Assembly: GCA_016219905.1 (NCBI GenBank)
Contig: JACRKA010000138.1
Coordinates: forward strand, 1-45,198
Reading direction: 5' to 3'
Length of the DNA stretch: 45,198 nucleotides
Source of the DNA: Verrucomicrobiota bacterium
Lineage (GTDB): Bacteria > Verrucomicrobiota > Verrucomicrobiia > CAIQCK01
Below the pieces are notes generated by a model that was not told the origin of the DNA, ran no database searches, and was given only the letters and a program-made list of their open reading frames with translations. Shown piece after piece: positions 32,944 to 42,381 of the stretch. Every line of letters begins with the position of its first letter. Position 1 is the stretch's first letter. Position numbers and translations under genes: made by a program.

Positions 32944-34821
32944 TTATTCAAATTCCATTTCGTAGCTGTAAACGTTGTCTATGAGTTTGCTGCGGACCCT
33001 GCAGTTGCTCTTCTGGACGACGGCCTGCATGGCCCGGTTGGTCTGGAGCACCTCGGCGGTGAAGCCGCTGATGCCGTTGCGACGGGCGATCTTGATGAGG
33101 TGATTCAGCATGAAGCCGCCGATGCCGCGGCCCTGCCACTTGTCCTGCACGACGAACGCCACCTCGGCGCGGTTGGTCTTCTTGTCGAGGTAGTAGCGCC
33201 CGACGGCGATGATGTCCTCGCCGTGGGCCTCGGGGATCGTGCCGACGACCGCCACGTCGTTGCGATGGTCTATGTAGGTGAAGTCTTGGATCTGTTTGCG
33301 CGGGATCCGCTTCAGATGCTCCATGAAGCGGTAGTAGATCGTGCTCTGCGACAGCGTGTAGAACAGATGCCGCATGTTCGGCTCATCGGTGGGCTGGATG
33401 GGCCGGAAGTTGATCTGCATGCCGTCGGGCAACAGGTGCGTCGTGCGCAGTTCCTTCGGTCCCGCCACGATCTTGGTTTCCTTGTCGGCCAGCTCGGCGG
33501 ACAGGTATCGGGCTTCGATGGCGTCCTTCAGCAACTGCGGCCGGAACTTGGGATGCGCGATGGTGATCAAAGCCAGCGCGCGCTCCTGGATGCTCTTGCC
33601 GTGCAGATACACCACGCCGTATTCGGTGGCCACATAGTGAACGTCGGCGCGCGTGGTGACCACGCCCGCGCCGGGCGTCAGTTGCGTCACGATGCGCGAG
33701 ACGGCGCCGTTCTTTGCGGTCGAGGGCAGGGCGATGATCGCCTTGCCGCCGCGGGCGCGGGAGGCGCCGCGGTTGAAGTCCACCTGGCCGCCGACGCCGG
33801 AGAAGAACTTCGAGCCGATCGAGTCCGCGCAGACCTGGCCGGTGAGGTCAATCTCCAGCGCGGTGTTGATGGCCGTCATCTTGTGCTGCTGGCTGATGAT
33901 GAACGGGTCGTTCACATACTCCGTCGGGTGGAACGAGAAGGCCGGGTTGTTGTCCACGAAGTCATAGACCTTCTTCGTGCCGAGGCAGAAGCTGGCGACG
34001 ATCTTGCCGCGGTCGAGCGTCTTGCGCGCGCCCGTGATCACGCCGGCCTCGACCAGCGGGATGATGTCGTCGGTGATCATCTCGGTGTGGATGCCGAGGT
34101 CCTTCTTGCCGGAGAGGAAGCTGAGCAGCGCGTGGGGGATGCGGCCGATGCCCAGCTCCAGCGTCGCGCCGTCGTCCACCAGCGAGGCGACGTATTCGGC
34201 GATCTGCTGGGTCTCCTCGGCGATTTCCGTCGGCGGGATTTCGAGGATCGGCTGGTCGCTCGGCACGAGCACGTCAATGTCCAGGACGTGGATGTGGGTG
34301 TCGCCCAGCGTGCGGGGCATCCGGGGGTTGACCTGCGCGATGACCAGCGCGGCGTTGTCGGCGGCGCTCTTGACGATGTCCACCGACACGCCGAGGCTGC
34401 AGATGCCGTTTTCGTCGGGCGGCGTCACCTGGATCAGCGCGACGTCGAGCGGCAGCCGGCCGGAGTTGAACAGCCGCGGGATGTCCGACAGGAAGACCGG
34501 CGTGTAGTCACCGAGGCCCTCCTGGATGACGCCGCGCACGTTCTCGGCGATGAAGAAGCTGTTGATCCGGAAATACTGGGTCATCTCCTTGTGCGCATAC
34601 GGCGCTTCGCCGAACGTCAACAGGTGCACGATCTCCGTGTCGGACAGATCGTGGGCGCGCTTGGTCAGGGCGCTGACCAGTTCCAGCGGCTCCCCGCAGC
34701 CCGTGCCGACGAAAATACGCTGGCCGGGCCGGATCTTGCGGACCGCCTCCGCCGGGCTGGCGAGCAGCGACTTATACTTCTCCTTCCACTGCGGGTCGTA
34801 AGTCGGTTTCGGGTCACTCAT
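32944..34821 (-). CDS. fusion of acetyl-CoA hydrolase/CoA-transferase and C-terminal GNAT acetyltransferase
   Basis: N-terminal CoA-transferase (RIFVGTGCGEPLELVSAL, GLGDYTPVFLSDIPRLF, GVGGQVDFNRGA); C-terminal GNAT (INFRPIQPTDEPNMRHLFYTLS, AEVAFVVQDKWQGRGIGGFMLNHLIKIARRNG). Confidence 0.92.
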   Translation of the reverse strand: MSDPKPTYDPQWKEKYKSLLASPAEAVRKIRPGQRIFVGTGCGEPLELVSALTKRAHDLSDTEIVHLLTFGEAPYAHKEMTQYFRINSFFIAENVRGVIQEGLGDYTPVFLSDIPRLFNSGRLPLDVALIQVTPPDENGICSLGVSVDIVKSAADNAALVIAQVNPRMPRTLGDTHIHVLDIDVLVPSDQPILEIPPTEIAEETQQIAEYVASLVDDGATLELGIGRIPHALLSFLSGKKDLGIHTEMITDDIIPLVEAGVITGARKTLDRGKIVASFCLGTKKVYDFVDNNPAFSFHPTEYVNDPFIISQQHKMTAINTALEIDLTGQVCADSIGSKFFSGVGGQVDFNRGASRARGGKAIIALPSTAKNGAVSRIVTQLTPGAGVVTTRADVHYVATEYGVVYLHGKSIQERALALITIAHPKFRPQLLKDAIEARYLSAELADKETKIVAGPKELRTTHLLPDGMQINFRPIQPTDEPNMRHLFYTLSQSTIYYRFMEHLKRIPRKQIQDFTYIDHRNDVAVVGTIPEAHGEDIIAVGRYYLDKKTNRAEVAFVVQDKWQGRGIGGFMLNHLIKIARRNGISGFTAEVLQTNRAMQAVVQKSNCRVRSKLIDNVYSYEMEFE

Positions 34822-36970
34822 TTGGGGATTCCACGTTTGAAAGCGTCATGCGCGCGTCGGCGGCATAGGGCGTCATGCCCACCTCGCCGACGATGAAAGG
34901 GTTGATGTCCAGTTCGGCGATCTGCGGGTAATCGGTGGCGAGCTGGCTGATGCGCTGGAGCGCGCTGGCGATGGCTTCGAGATCCACCGGCGCCTGGCCG
35001 CGCGCGCCTTTCAGCAGCGCGTAGGAGCGCGTGCTCTTGAGCATCTGCATCGCCTCCTCGGCGGTGACCGGCGCGAGGTGGAACGTCACGTCCTTCATCA
35101 CCTCGACGAAGATGCCGCCCAGGCCGAACATCAGCATCGGCCCGAACTGCGGGTCGCGCGTCATGCCCAGGATGATCTCGCGGCCGCGCTGGCCCATCTT
35201 CTCGACGAAACCGCCGCGGATGGTGGCGTTGGGCGCCCGACGCCCCACGCGCAGCATCATCAGGTCGAAAGCGTCGCGCACCTGCTCGGCGTTGGCCAGA
35301 TTGAGGCGCACGCCGCCGAAGTCGGACTTGTGAACGATGTCCGGCGAGCAGATCTTCAGCACCACCGGGTAGCCGATGCGCTCGGCGGCCTCCACCGCCT
35401 CGTTGGCGTTGCGGGCCAGGTGGCCCGGCAGGATCGTGAAGTCGTAAGCGCGGAGGATTTCCTTCGCCTCGACCTCGCCCATCTGCTTGTTGCCGCTGCG
35501 GACCTGCCAGTTGATGAGACGCTCCACGCGCCGGTGGTTGACGGGAAAACGGGTGACCAGCCGCGGCGGACGGTTGCGCCACGCCGCGTAGTCGCACATC
35601 GCCTCCAGCGCGCGCACGGCGCGGTCGGGCGACGGATAGTTCGGGATGCCGACGCGCATCAGCTCGTCGCACGCCGCCGCCACGCCCGCGCCGCCGAGGA
35701 ACGCCGCCAGCAACGGTTTCTTGCCCTTGTGGGCCGCGGCCAGTTTCCTGGCCAACTCCAGCGGCTTGGTCATGTTCTGAGGCGTCACGACCACGATGAT
35801 CGCGTCGGTGGCGGGATCCTCTTGCACGCGCTCAAACGCCGCCATGTAACGGTCCGGGTCGGCGTCGCCGATGACGTCCACCGGGTTGCCGAACGCCGCG
35901 GTCGGCGGCAGAACTTTGCGAAGGCTGGCCTTGGTCTCCTCGCTGGTGACGGCCATCTTCAGGCCGAGGTTCTCGACCGCGTCGGCCGCCATGATGCCGG
36001 GGCCGCCGGCGTTGGTGATGATGACGACGCGCTTGCCCTTGGGCAGCGGCTGCATGGCCAGCGCGAGCGCGTAATCGAACAACGCCTCGATGTTCTCCGC
36101 GCGGATGACGCCGACGCGCTTGAACGCCGCGCCGTAGGCCATGTCCGCGCCCGCGAGGCTGCCGGTGTGCGAGGACGCGGCCTTCGCGCCGGCCGAGGTT
36201 GTGCCCACCTTGAGGATGACGACCGGTTTCACCGACGCGACCTGCTCGGCGATCCGGAGGAACTCGTCGCCCTCGGTGATGCTTTCCAGGTAGCACGCGA
36301 CGACCTTCGTGTCGCTGTCGGAGACGAACGCCTGGAGGAAATCCACCTCGTTGAGGTCGGCCTTGTTGCCGAAGCTGACGATCTTGCCGAGACCCATCTT
36401 TTTGCTGACGGCCAAGTCGAGGATCGCCACGCAGAGCGCGCCGGACTGCGAGATGATCGAGATGCCGCCAGCGGGCGGGAACGACGACGCGAACGTCGCG
36501 TTCATCTTGTGGTGCGTGTTGATCAGGCCGATGCAGTTCGGGCCCATCAGCCGCATGTTGTTGGAGCGGCAGATGTCGGCAATCTCCTTCTCCAGCTCGG
36601 CGCCCTCGTAGCCGACCTCCTTGAAGCCGGCTGTGATGACCACGGCAGCCTTCGCGCCGGCGCGGGCGGACATCTCGATGGCATCCTTCACCGCTTTCGT
36701 CGGCACCACGATCACGCTGAGATCAATCGGCTGCCCATACTCGGCGAGGTCGCCGTAGCATTTCATGCCGAGGACTTCCTTTGCCGTCGGGTTCACCGGC
36801 ACGATCACGCCCTCGTAGCCGCTGTTCTTGAGGTTGACGAGAATCTCGTAGCCGACCTTGCCCGGCGTGCGCGACGCGCCGATGACGGCGATACTGCGCG
36901 GCTTGAACAAATCGCCGAGCGGCTGCGGCTCGGCGGCCGGTGTCGAACTGGCTGCGGATGACTCTGTCAT
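34814..36970 (-). CDS. acetate/acyl-CoA ligase (ADP-forming), fused alpha-beta
   Basis: FKPRSIAVIGASRTPGKVGYEILVNL, GPNCIGLINTHHKMNATFASSFPPAGGISIISQSGALC, SSHTGSLAGADMAYGAAFKRVGVIRAENIEALFD, C-terminal ATP-grasp-like region. Confidence 0.94.
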   Translation of the reverse strand: MTESSAASSTPAAEPQPLGDLFKPRSIAVIGASRTPGKVGYEILVNLKNSGYEGVIVPVNPTAKEVLGMKCYGDLAEYGQPIDLSVIVVPTKAVKDAIEMSARAGAKAAVVITAGFKEVGYEGAELEKEIADICRSNNMRLMGPNCIGLINTHHKMNATFASSFPPAGGISIISQSGALCVAILDLAVSKKMGLGKIVSFGNKADLNEVDFLQAFVSDSDTKVVACYLESITEGDEFLRIAEQVASVKPVVILKVGTTSAGAKAASSHTGSLAGADMAYGAAFKRVGVIRAENIEALFDYALALAMQPLPKGKRVVIITNAGGPGIMAADAVENLGLKMAVTSEETKASLRKVLPPTAAFGNPVDVIGDADPDRYMAAFERVQEDPATDAIIVVVTPQNMTKPLELARKLAAAHKGKKPLLAAFLGGAGVAAACDELMRVGIPNYPSPDRAVRALEAMCDYAAWRNRPPRLVTRFPVNHRRVERLINWQVRSGNKQMGEVEAKEILRAYDFTILPGHLARNANEAVEAAERIGYPVVLKICSPDIVHKSDFGGVRLNLANAEQVRDAFDLMMLRVGRRAPNATIRGGFVEKMGQRGREIILGMTRDPQFGPMLMFGLGGIFVEVMKDVTFHLAPVTAEEAMQMLKSTRSYALLKGARGQAPVDLEAIASALQRISQLATDYPQIAELDINPFIVGEVGMTPYAADARMTLSNVESPNE

Positions 36971-37216
36971 TATCAGGTTGACCTTTATTTCAATCGAATT
37001 CGGAAAAACGGCGCTGAACTTGTCCGCCCCGTCGGAAGCCATCATTAGTGGCGCGACAAAGAGCAAATGGCAAGCACCGACAGTGCCACCCCAGCCCGCC
37101 AAGCCTAAATGCTTGCGGCGAAACCAAAAAAGGAAACCCGGCACTATCGCTGCCATCATCCTGCTGCCACTCTGTCAGCCGGAAGACTCCCGCAACGACA
37201 TTTTGGATTCAACGAG

Positions 37217-37879
37217 TCACTTGCCCACACGCAGAACCCGGAACTCGCTGAACCGCGGCCAATGCTCGGCATCCGGCGGGCCTTGATAGCAGTGGAGACT
37301 GATCTTCGCCTGGCCTTGCGGCGGTGCCGGCAAGTCGCCCGCGCCCGCATCGAGCCACGGACCCGTTCCGCCAAGTTGATACTGGCCGCGAATCTGATTG
37401 CCCGCCACACGCAGCCGCACACGCACCGATGTCGCAGTGATGGGAATCTTCGCCAGCGTGCGCGTCTTGTCGGCCTCCTCGCGGCCCATGACGATGCAGA
37501 CCTCGCCGTTCACCAACTCCAGTCCCAGCTTCACCATGTGGCTGTCATCGAAATACCACGCGAGGTTGGCCTGCTCGTATTGGTGTGTGGGCCGGTTCGT
37601 GACAGCCACTGAGACTTCCACCTCACCCTTCGCGGTGTCCGGAGCCGGGCGCACCAGCACGTTCTTCACGTTGTTCGCGCGGCCCCAGAGATTGCCGGGC
37701 ACCACGCGCATCTCCAGCCCCTTGTCCGTCACGCGCCACGTGGCTTTCTCCTCGCGCACCCACGTCCAGCCATCGCCAAGCTTCCCGACGAAGTCGTCTT
37801 TGAACAACACCTCGTCCGCCGCGAAGGCCGGGGCCAGCATGAAGACGATTCCGGCCAATGAATACAGTTTGGATTTCAT
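37217..37879 (-). CDS. secreted DUF1349/concanavalin-like beta-sandwich protein
   Basis: Signal peptide; LFKDDFVGKLGDGWTWVREEKATWRVTDKGLEMRV..., ANLAWYFDDSHMVKLGLELVNGEVCIVMGREE. Confidence 0.65.
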   Translation of the reverse strand: MKSKLYSLAGIVFMLAPAFAADEVLFKDDFVGKLGDGWTWVREEKATWRVTDKGLEMRVVPGNLWGRANNVKNVLVRPAPDTAKGEVEVSVAVTNRPTHQYEQANLAWYFDDSHMVKLGLELVNGEVCIVMGREEADKTRTLAKIPITATSVRVRLRVAGNQIRGQYQLGGTGPWLDAGAGDLPAPPQGQAKISLHCYQGPPDAEHWPRFSEFRVLRVGK

Positions 37880-39093
37880 AGAGCACGAGGCAGCAGGCAG
37901 TGAACGCTCGCGCGGCCGCTATCGGTCTCGCCCGCATAGATGCGGCCGTCGGGCAACGCCACCATCGCGTGGAAGAGGCACAGCTTGTATTGAGGCGCCA
38001 CCACGCCGTGGTTCTCCAGCGACCGTTTCGCCGGGTCATACGCGAACAACTGCATCTGCGGAAACCCGCCGAAGCCAAGGAGCCGTCCGTCTGCGGCCTC
38101 GGCCAGCGCCGGGATGCGGGAGGAGCGCACCGGCCGGCAGAGCAACTCTACTTTGTCCGCACCCGGCTTCAGGCGGCAGAGGTTGGCCGGCAGCGAGGTG
38201 CCGAAATAAATCGCGCCGTCCCGCGCGCAGCAGGCCGAGTCGAACCCGTTGTTCCACGATTTGTTCTTCGCGGGCGACACCGCGCGAAACGGTTCCGTCG
38301 GCACTTCGATGGTCGTGCGCTCGAACGCCCGGCGCTCGTGATCGTAGCGCATCAGGTAGCAGCCGTCCGTCTTCACCGGCGCGCCCTTCGGGGCCAGCGC
38401 GCAGTTCCAACAACCCCAAGTGACGCCGCGGGCGTCGCACACCATGTTGTGATGCGCCATCTGCGAAATGCGGCCGTAGTCGGTCACCGCGTGGGTCGCA
38501 AGGTCGTGGACGAAAAAGTGGTTGCCGGGAATCGTGTAGCCCGCGATGTAGCGGCCGCGCGGGTCCATCGTCATCCCCTGGATCGCCTCGCTGCGGACCT
38601 GCGGCCCCAGGTCGGTGAACCGACCTGCCCCCGGCTGATAACGGAACAGGCGCCCGCCTTCGTAGCCGTGGCTGTGGAACTCCAGCGGGTAAGCGTCCGA
38701 GATGTTCAGACCCTGCCCGATGTAAAGGCTGCCGTCGGGCGCTTTCACCAGTGCGTTGTGGACCTTGTCGAGAATGCCGCGAGTTTTCGGATCGTCCGGA
38801 TAGACCTCGCCCAGGTCGCGGAGGGAATCGTCACGCGGGTCGAGCGCGACCAGCACGCGCCGTTTCCCCGTCAGCCCGCAGTAAACCAAGCCGTCATCGC
38901 CCGGCACCATCGCCGTCACGGCGTTGGCCCCGGCCACCGGCACTCGCAACTCCTTGACGTCATACGCTCTCATCGAACGCGCCGTCTTTGGCCCGCCCGC
39001 GATGGATCGGGCCGGCGGCGCAAGCATCGCTGCCGCCGAAACCACGATGGATTGCCTCAAGAAACCGCGCCGCGTGATCGGATGTGCTGGCAT
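37876..39093 (-). CDS. Tat-exported beta-propeller-like protein
   Basis: Twin-arginine leader TRRGFLRQSIVVSAAAMLAPPA; repeated propeller-like strands (GDDGLVYCGLTGKRRVLVALDP, APDGSLYIGQG, AADGRLLGFGGFPQMQLFAYDP, LPDGRIYAGETDSG); 4-nt overlap with the next gene. Confidence 0.7.
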   Translation of the reverse strand: MPAHPITRRGFLRQSIVVSAAAMLAPPARSIAGGPKTARSMRAYDVKELRVPVAGANAVTAMVPGDDGLVYCGLTGKRRVLVALDPRDDSLRDLGEVYPDDPKTRGILDKVHNALVKAPDGSLYIGQGLNISDAYPLEFHSHGYEGGRLFRYQPGAGRFTDLGPQVRSEAIQGMTMDPRGRYIAGYTIPGNHFFVHDLATHAVTDYGRISQMAHHNMVCDARGVTWGCWNCALAPKGAPVKTDGCYLMRYDHERRAFERTTIEVPTEPFRAVSPAKNKSWNNGFDSACCARDGAIYFGTSLPANLCRLKPGADKVELLCRPVRSSRIPALAEAADGRLLGFGGFPQMQLFAYDPAKRSLENHGVVAPQYKLCLFHAMVALPDGRIYAGETDSGRASVHCLLPRAL

Positions 39094-39273
39094 ACAAGTG
39101 CCCTCGTGACGACCGACGACGATGCCGATTAGGAACCGGCTGCTGGCTTCCGTCAAGGCCAATGACACCCCAGCCAGGCCGCGCAGTGCTTCGGCCTTCT
39201 CGCGCCCGTGCATTCGCCTCAGGGGCCAGGCAGTTGCCATTACGCCCGCGATGCCCTATAAGCTCCGTGTCCC

Positions 39274-40056
39274 ATGCGCCGATCCAAAGTCCTCGCCAAA
39301 CTCCGCGCCGGCAAAGTCGCGCGGGTCTGTGCCGTCACCAACTATCTGCCTTTCTTTCCGGCGATGGCCGCGCATTCCGGTTACGACGGCGTCTGGGTGG
39401 ACGGCGAGCATCGCCCGTTCGACGCGCGTGAGGCGCAGGCGCTCATCGCGTTCCATCACCTCGCCGACATTGACTGCATGTGGCGTCCGCCGACGCTGGA
39501 GAAAACGCTGCTCTACCGGCTGCTCGAGGACGGCGCAGCGGGCCTGATGATCCCGCACGTCTCCACGCCCGAACGCGCGCAGCAACTCGTGCAGGCCGTG
39601 AAGTTCCCGCCGCTCGGTGATCGCGGCCTCGACGGCTCCGGCCTCGACGGAAACTTCTACATCAACCTGCCCGCGACGTATCCGCAGGACGCGAATCGCG
39701 AGACATTCCTCGCCGTGCAGATCGAAACGCCGCTGGCGCTCGACAATGTCGAAGCCATCGCGGCGGTGCCCGGCGTGGACGTGATCTTCCTCGGTCCGGG
39801 CGACCTGTCGTTGCGGCTGAAGTGCGCGCCCGCAGTGAACGACCCGCAGATGATGGCTGCGCAAAAGAAAATCGCCGCCGCCGCCAGGAAGCACGGCAAA
39901 GCGTGGGGCCGTCCAGTCGGCACTGTCGAGGATGCGAAGACAATCGTTGACCTCGGCGCGCAACTGGTCGTTTACGGCAGCGCCTACTGGGCTATTTCCC
40001 GCCACCTGCAGCAGTGCCAGACCCAACTCGACAAACTGCTGGGCAAGGTGACCTGA
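39274..40056 (+). CDS. HpcH/HpaI-family aldolase
   Basis: SGYDGVWVDGEHRPFD, GAAGLMIPHVSTPERAQQLVQAVKFPPLGDRGLDGS, VQIETPLALDNVEAIAAVPGVDVIFLGPGDLSLRL. Confidence 0.93.
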   Translation: MRRSKVLAKLRAGKVARVCAVTNYLPFFPAMAAHSGYDGVWVDGEHRPFDAREAQALIAFHHLADIDCMWRPPTLEKTLLYRLLEDGAAGLMIPHVSTPERAQQLVQAVKFPPLGDRGLDGSGLDGNFYINLPATYPQDANRETFLAVQIETPLALDNVEAIAAVPGVDVIFLGPGDLSLRLKCAPAVNDPQMMAAQKKIAAAARKHGKAWGRPVGTVEDAKTIVDLGAQLVVYGSAYWAISRHLQQCQTQLDKLLGKVT

Positions 40057-40078
40057 CCCGCAGCCAGTGGAGAGCAAC

Positions 40079-41317
40079 ATGATCAGCCACGCCCACCCAC
40101 TCGCGCGCGCGTGGCTGGTCGTCGGGTTGCTCTGGTTCGTCGCGCTCCTGAACTACCTCGACCGGGTGATGATCACCACGATGCGCGGATCGTTGGTGGA
40201 GGCGATCCCGATGACCGACGCGCAGTTCGGCCTGCTCACGTCGGCTTTTCTTTGGGTCTATGCCGTGTTGAGTCCTTTCGCAGGATTCATGGCGGACCGC
40301 TTCAGCCGGAGCCGCGTCATTCTCTGGAGCCTGCTCGCATGGTCGGCGCTCACGTGGCTCACGGGCCATGCGAAAACTTTCGAGCAACTGATTGTCGCGC
40401 GCGCGCTGATGGGCGTCAGCGAGGCCACTTACATCCCGGCGGCGCTCGCGCTCATCGCCGATTATCATCGCGGCAGCACCCGCTCGCTGGCGACGGGCGT
40501 CCACATGACCGGCATCGGTGTCGGCTCCGGGCTGGGCGGTCTCGGCGGCTGGCTCGCGGAACGGTATGGGTGGAGCTATGCGTTCACCCTTTTCGGTATC
40601 ATCGGCATCGTCTATGCCGTGCTGCTCCTGTTCGTGTTGCGCGACGCGCCGCGCGAGGAGGCCGAAGTGCCGGCCCCGACGGCCAAGAAGCATGGGGCCG
40701 GCTTTGTCGAGGCGCTGGTCAGCTTGTTCGGCAGCGGCACGTTCCTGCTCATGCTCGTTTTCTGGGGGCTGCTCGGCATGACCGGCTGGGCAGTGGTCGG
40801 CTGGATGCCGACATATCTGAACGAGCAGTTTCATCTCTCCCAAGGCGCAGCCGGCTTGTCGGCGACCGGCTATCTGCAAGGCGCGTCGTTGGTGGGCTTC
40901 CTTGTCGGCGGCGGTTGGGCCGACCGTTGGAGCCGCACGAACCCGCGCGCGCGCATCCTCGTGCCGGTCATCGGCCTGTGCCTCGCGGCGCCCGGCGTCC
41001 TCATCGCGGCGAAGACCAGCCTGCTGCCGGTCGCCATCGCAGGGCTGATGCTCTATGGTCTGGCGCGTGTTTTCACCGATTCGAACATGATGCCGATCCT
41101 TTGCATGGTGTGCGACCCGCGCTATCGGGCGACGGGCTACGGCGTCCTGAACATGTTCAGTTGCGCCATCGGCGGCCTGGCGATCTACGCCGGCGGCGCG
41201 CTGCGCGACGCGCACGTGAACGTCAGCAACCTTTTCCTGTGGTCCGCCGTGAGCCTGCTCGTCTGCGCCGGGCTGGTGTTCCTCGTCAAGCCGAAGCGGG
41301 CTGAGGCTGCGAGCTAG
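40079..41317 (+). CDS. MFS transporter
   Basis: FVALLNYLDRVMITTMRGSLVEAIPMTDAQFGLLTSAFLWVYAVLSPFAGFMADRFSRSRVILWSLLAWS; 12-TM pattern. Confidence 0.9.
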   Translation: MISHAHPLARAWLVVGLLWFVALLNYLDRVMITTMRGSLVEAIPMTDAQFGLLTSAFLWVYAVLSPFAGFMADRFSRSRVILWSLLAWSALTWLTGHAKTFEQLIVARALMGVSEATYIPAALALIADYHRGSTRSLATGVHMTGIGVGSGLGGLGGWLAERYGWSYAFTLFGIIGIVYAVLLLFVLRDAPREEAEVPAPTAKKHGAGFVEALVSLFGSGTFLLMLVFWGLLGMTGWAVVGWMPTYLNEQFHLSQGAAGLSATGYLQGASLVGFLVGGGWADRWSRTNPRARILVPVIGLCLAAPGVLIAAKTSLLPVAIAGLMLYGLARVFTDSNMMPILCMVCDPRYRATGYGVLNMFSCAIGGLAIYAGGALRDAHVNVSNLFLWSAVSLLVCAGLVFLVKPKRAEAAS

Positions 41318-41323
41318 AAAACC

Positions 41324-41833
41324 ATGACTCCCCCCGCCAATCTGCTGCCCTACACCGACACGAAGCCCGTCGGCGCGGCGGATTTCTATTTCGCGATCAA
41401 CGCAACCTTCCGCTTCGTGCTGAACAAATTCGGCAGCGAGGGCCTGCGCCGATACTGGACCGATCTGGGCGCGCGCTACTTCGCCCCGGTGACGGCGCGC
41501 TGGAGCGCGGGCGGCCTGCCTGCCGTCGCGGAATACTGGCGCGCGTTCTTTGCCGCGGAGCCGGGCGCGGAAGTCGAAGTCCGGGAATCGTCGGATGCGG
41601 TCACTCTCGATGTGAAAGCCTGCCCTGCCATCAAACACCTCCGCGCGCACGGCCGGGAAATCGTGCCGTGCTTCTGCCAGCACTGCTACTTCATCGGCGA
41701 GGCGATGGCCGCGCCCGCCGGGCTGACGGTCCGCGTCGAGGGCGGCAACGGCTCGTGCAGGCAGACGTTTCTCCGGCGCAACGACGCGTCCGCCCCGCAG
41801 GACTTCGCGCGCATCAAGGAGGCGTCATGCTAG
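41324..41833 (+). CDS. Cys-containing protein, paralogous to the next gene; distant resemblance to the ATC-hydrolase/V4R-type CP...C...C pattern
   Basis: AVTLDVKACPAIKHLRAHGREIVPCFCQHCYFIGEAMAAPAGLTVRVEGGNGSCRQTF. Confidence 0.6.
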   Translation: MTPPANLLPYTDTKPVGAADFYFAINATFRFVLNKFGSEGLRRYWTDLGARYFAPVTARWSAGGLPAVAEYWRAFFAAEPGAEVEVRESSDAVTLDVKACPAIKHLRAHGREIVPCFCQHCYFIGEAMAAPAGLTVRVEGGNGSCRQTFLRRNDASAPQDFARIKEASC

Positions 41834-42381
41834 GCTGCTACGATTTCTGCGGCCACTACGAGTGGACCTTCGAGTGGCTGCGCCAGCAGGGCGGCGAACC
41901 GTTGGTGCGCGAGTATTGGGATGAAGCGATCCGCCTCGACTCGCAACGCCACGCGGCGGCGCTCATCAGTGCGAAGGGCATCAAGGGAATGAAGGAGTAT
42001 TGGGGCCACACGCTCGTGGACGAGGGCGCCGGCTACGACTGCACCGCCACGGACGCCGTGTTCCGCATAGACATGCACGAGTGCCCCTCGAAAGGTTTCC
42101 TGCTCCGCAACGGTCTCCAGCAATACCACGACTACTGCGACCACTGCATGGGCTGGATCGGGCCGCTGCTGAAACAGTGCGGCTGGGTCGTGGACCACCA
42201 ACACAACCACTGCGGCCAATGCTGGTGGGAACTGCGGCGCAGCGACGATCCCACGCCGCCGAGCAAACACGGCGAACTGAGCGGCGCACACGATGTCCGC
42301 AAGCGGGCTGACTGGAAAAAGTCCGCGCCGCTCGACACCTATTCGCGCGCAAACGATCCCGATGACAAGACGCCTTCTTAA
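41827..42381 (+). CDS. Cys-rich protein, divergent tandem paralog of 41324-41833
   Basis: AVFRIDMHECPSKGFLLRNGLQQYHDYCDHCMGWIGPLLKQCGWVVDHQHNHCGQCWWEL; 7-nt overlap with the upstream gene. Confidence 0.6.
   Translation: MLGCYDFCGHYEWTFEWLRQQGGEPLVREYWDEAIRLDSQRHAAALISAKGIKGMKEYWGHTLVDEGAGYDCTATDAVFRIDMHECPSKGFLLRNGLQQYHDYCDHCMGWIGPLLKQCGWVVDHQHNHCGQCWWELRRSDDPTPPSKHGELSGAHDVRKRADWKKSAPLDTYSRANDPDDKTPS

Noticed and set aside
32881-34896. 671-aa plus-strand ORF opposite the CoA-transferase-GNAT gene
   Set aside because: Antisense artefact; minus-strand domains are clear.
36971-37216. Possible coding extension upstream of the ADP-forming ligase (ORF to 37159)
   Set aside because: N-terminal extension lacks family similarity; the conserved start of the ligase (FKPRSIAVIGAS) fits ATG at 36970.
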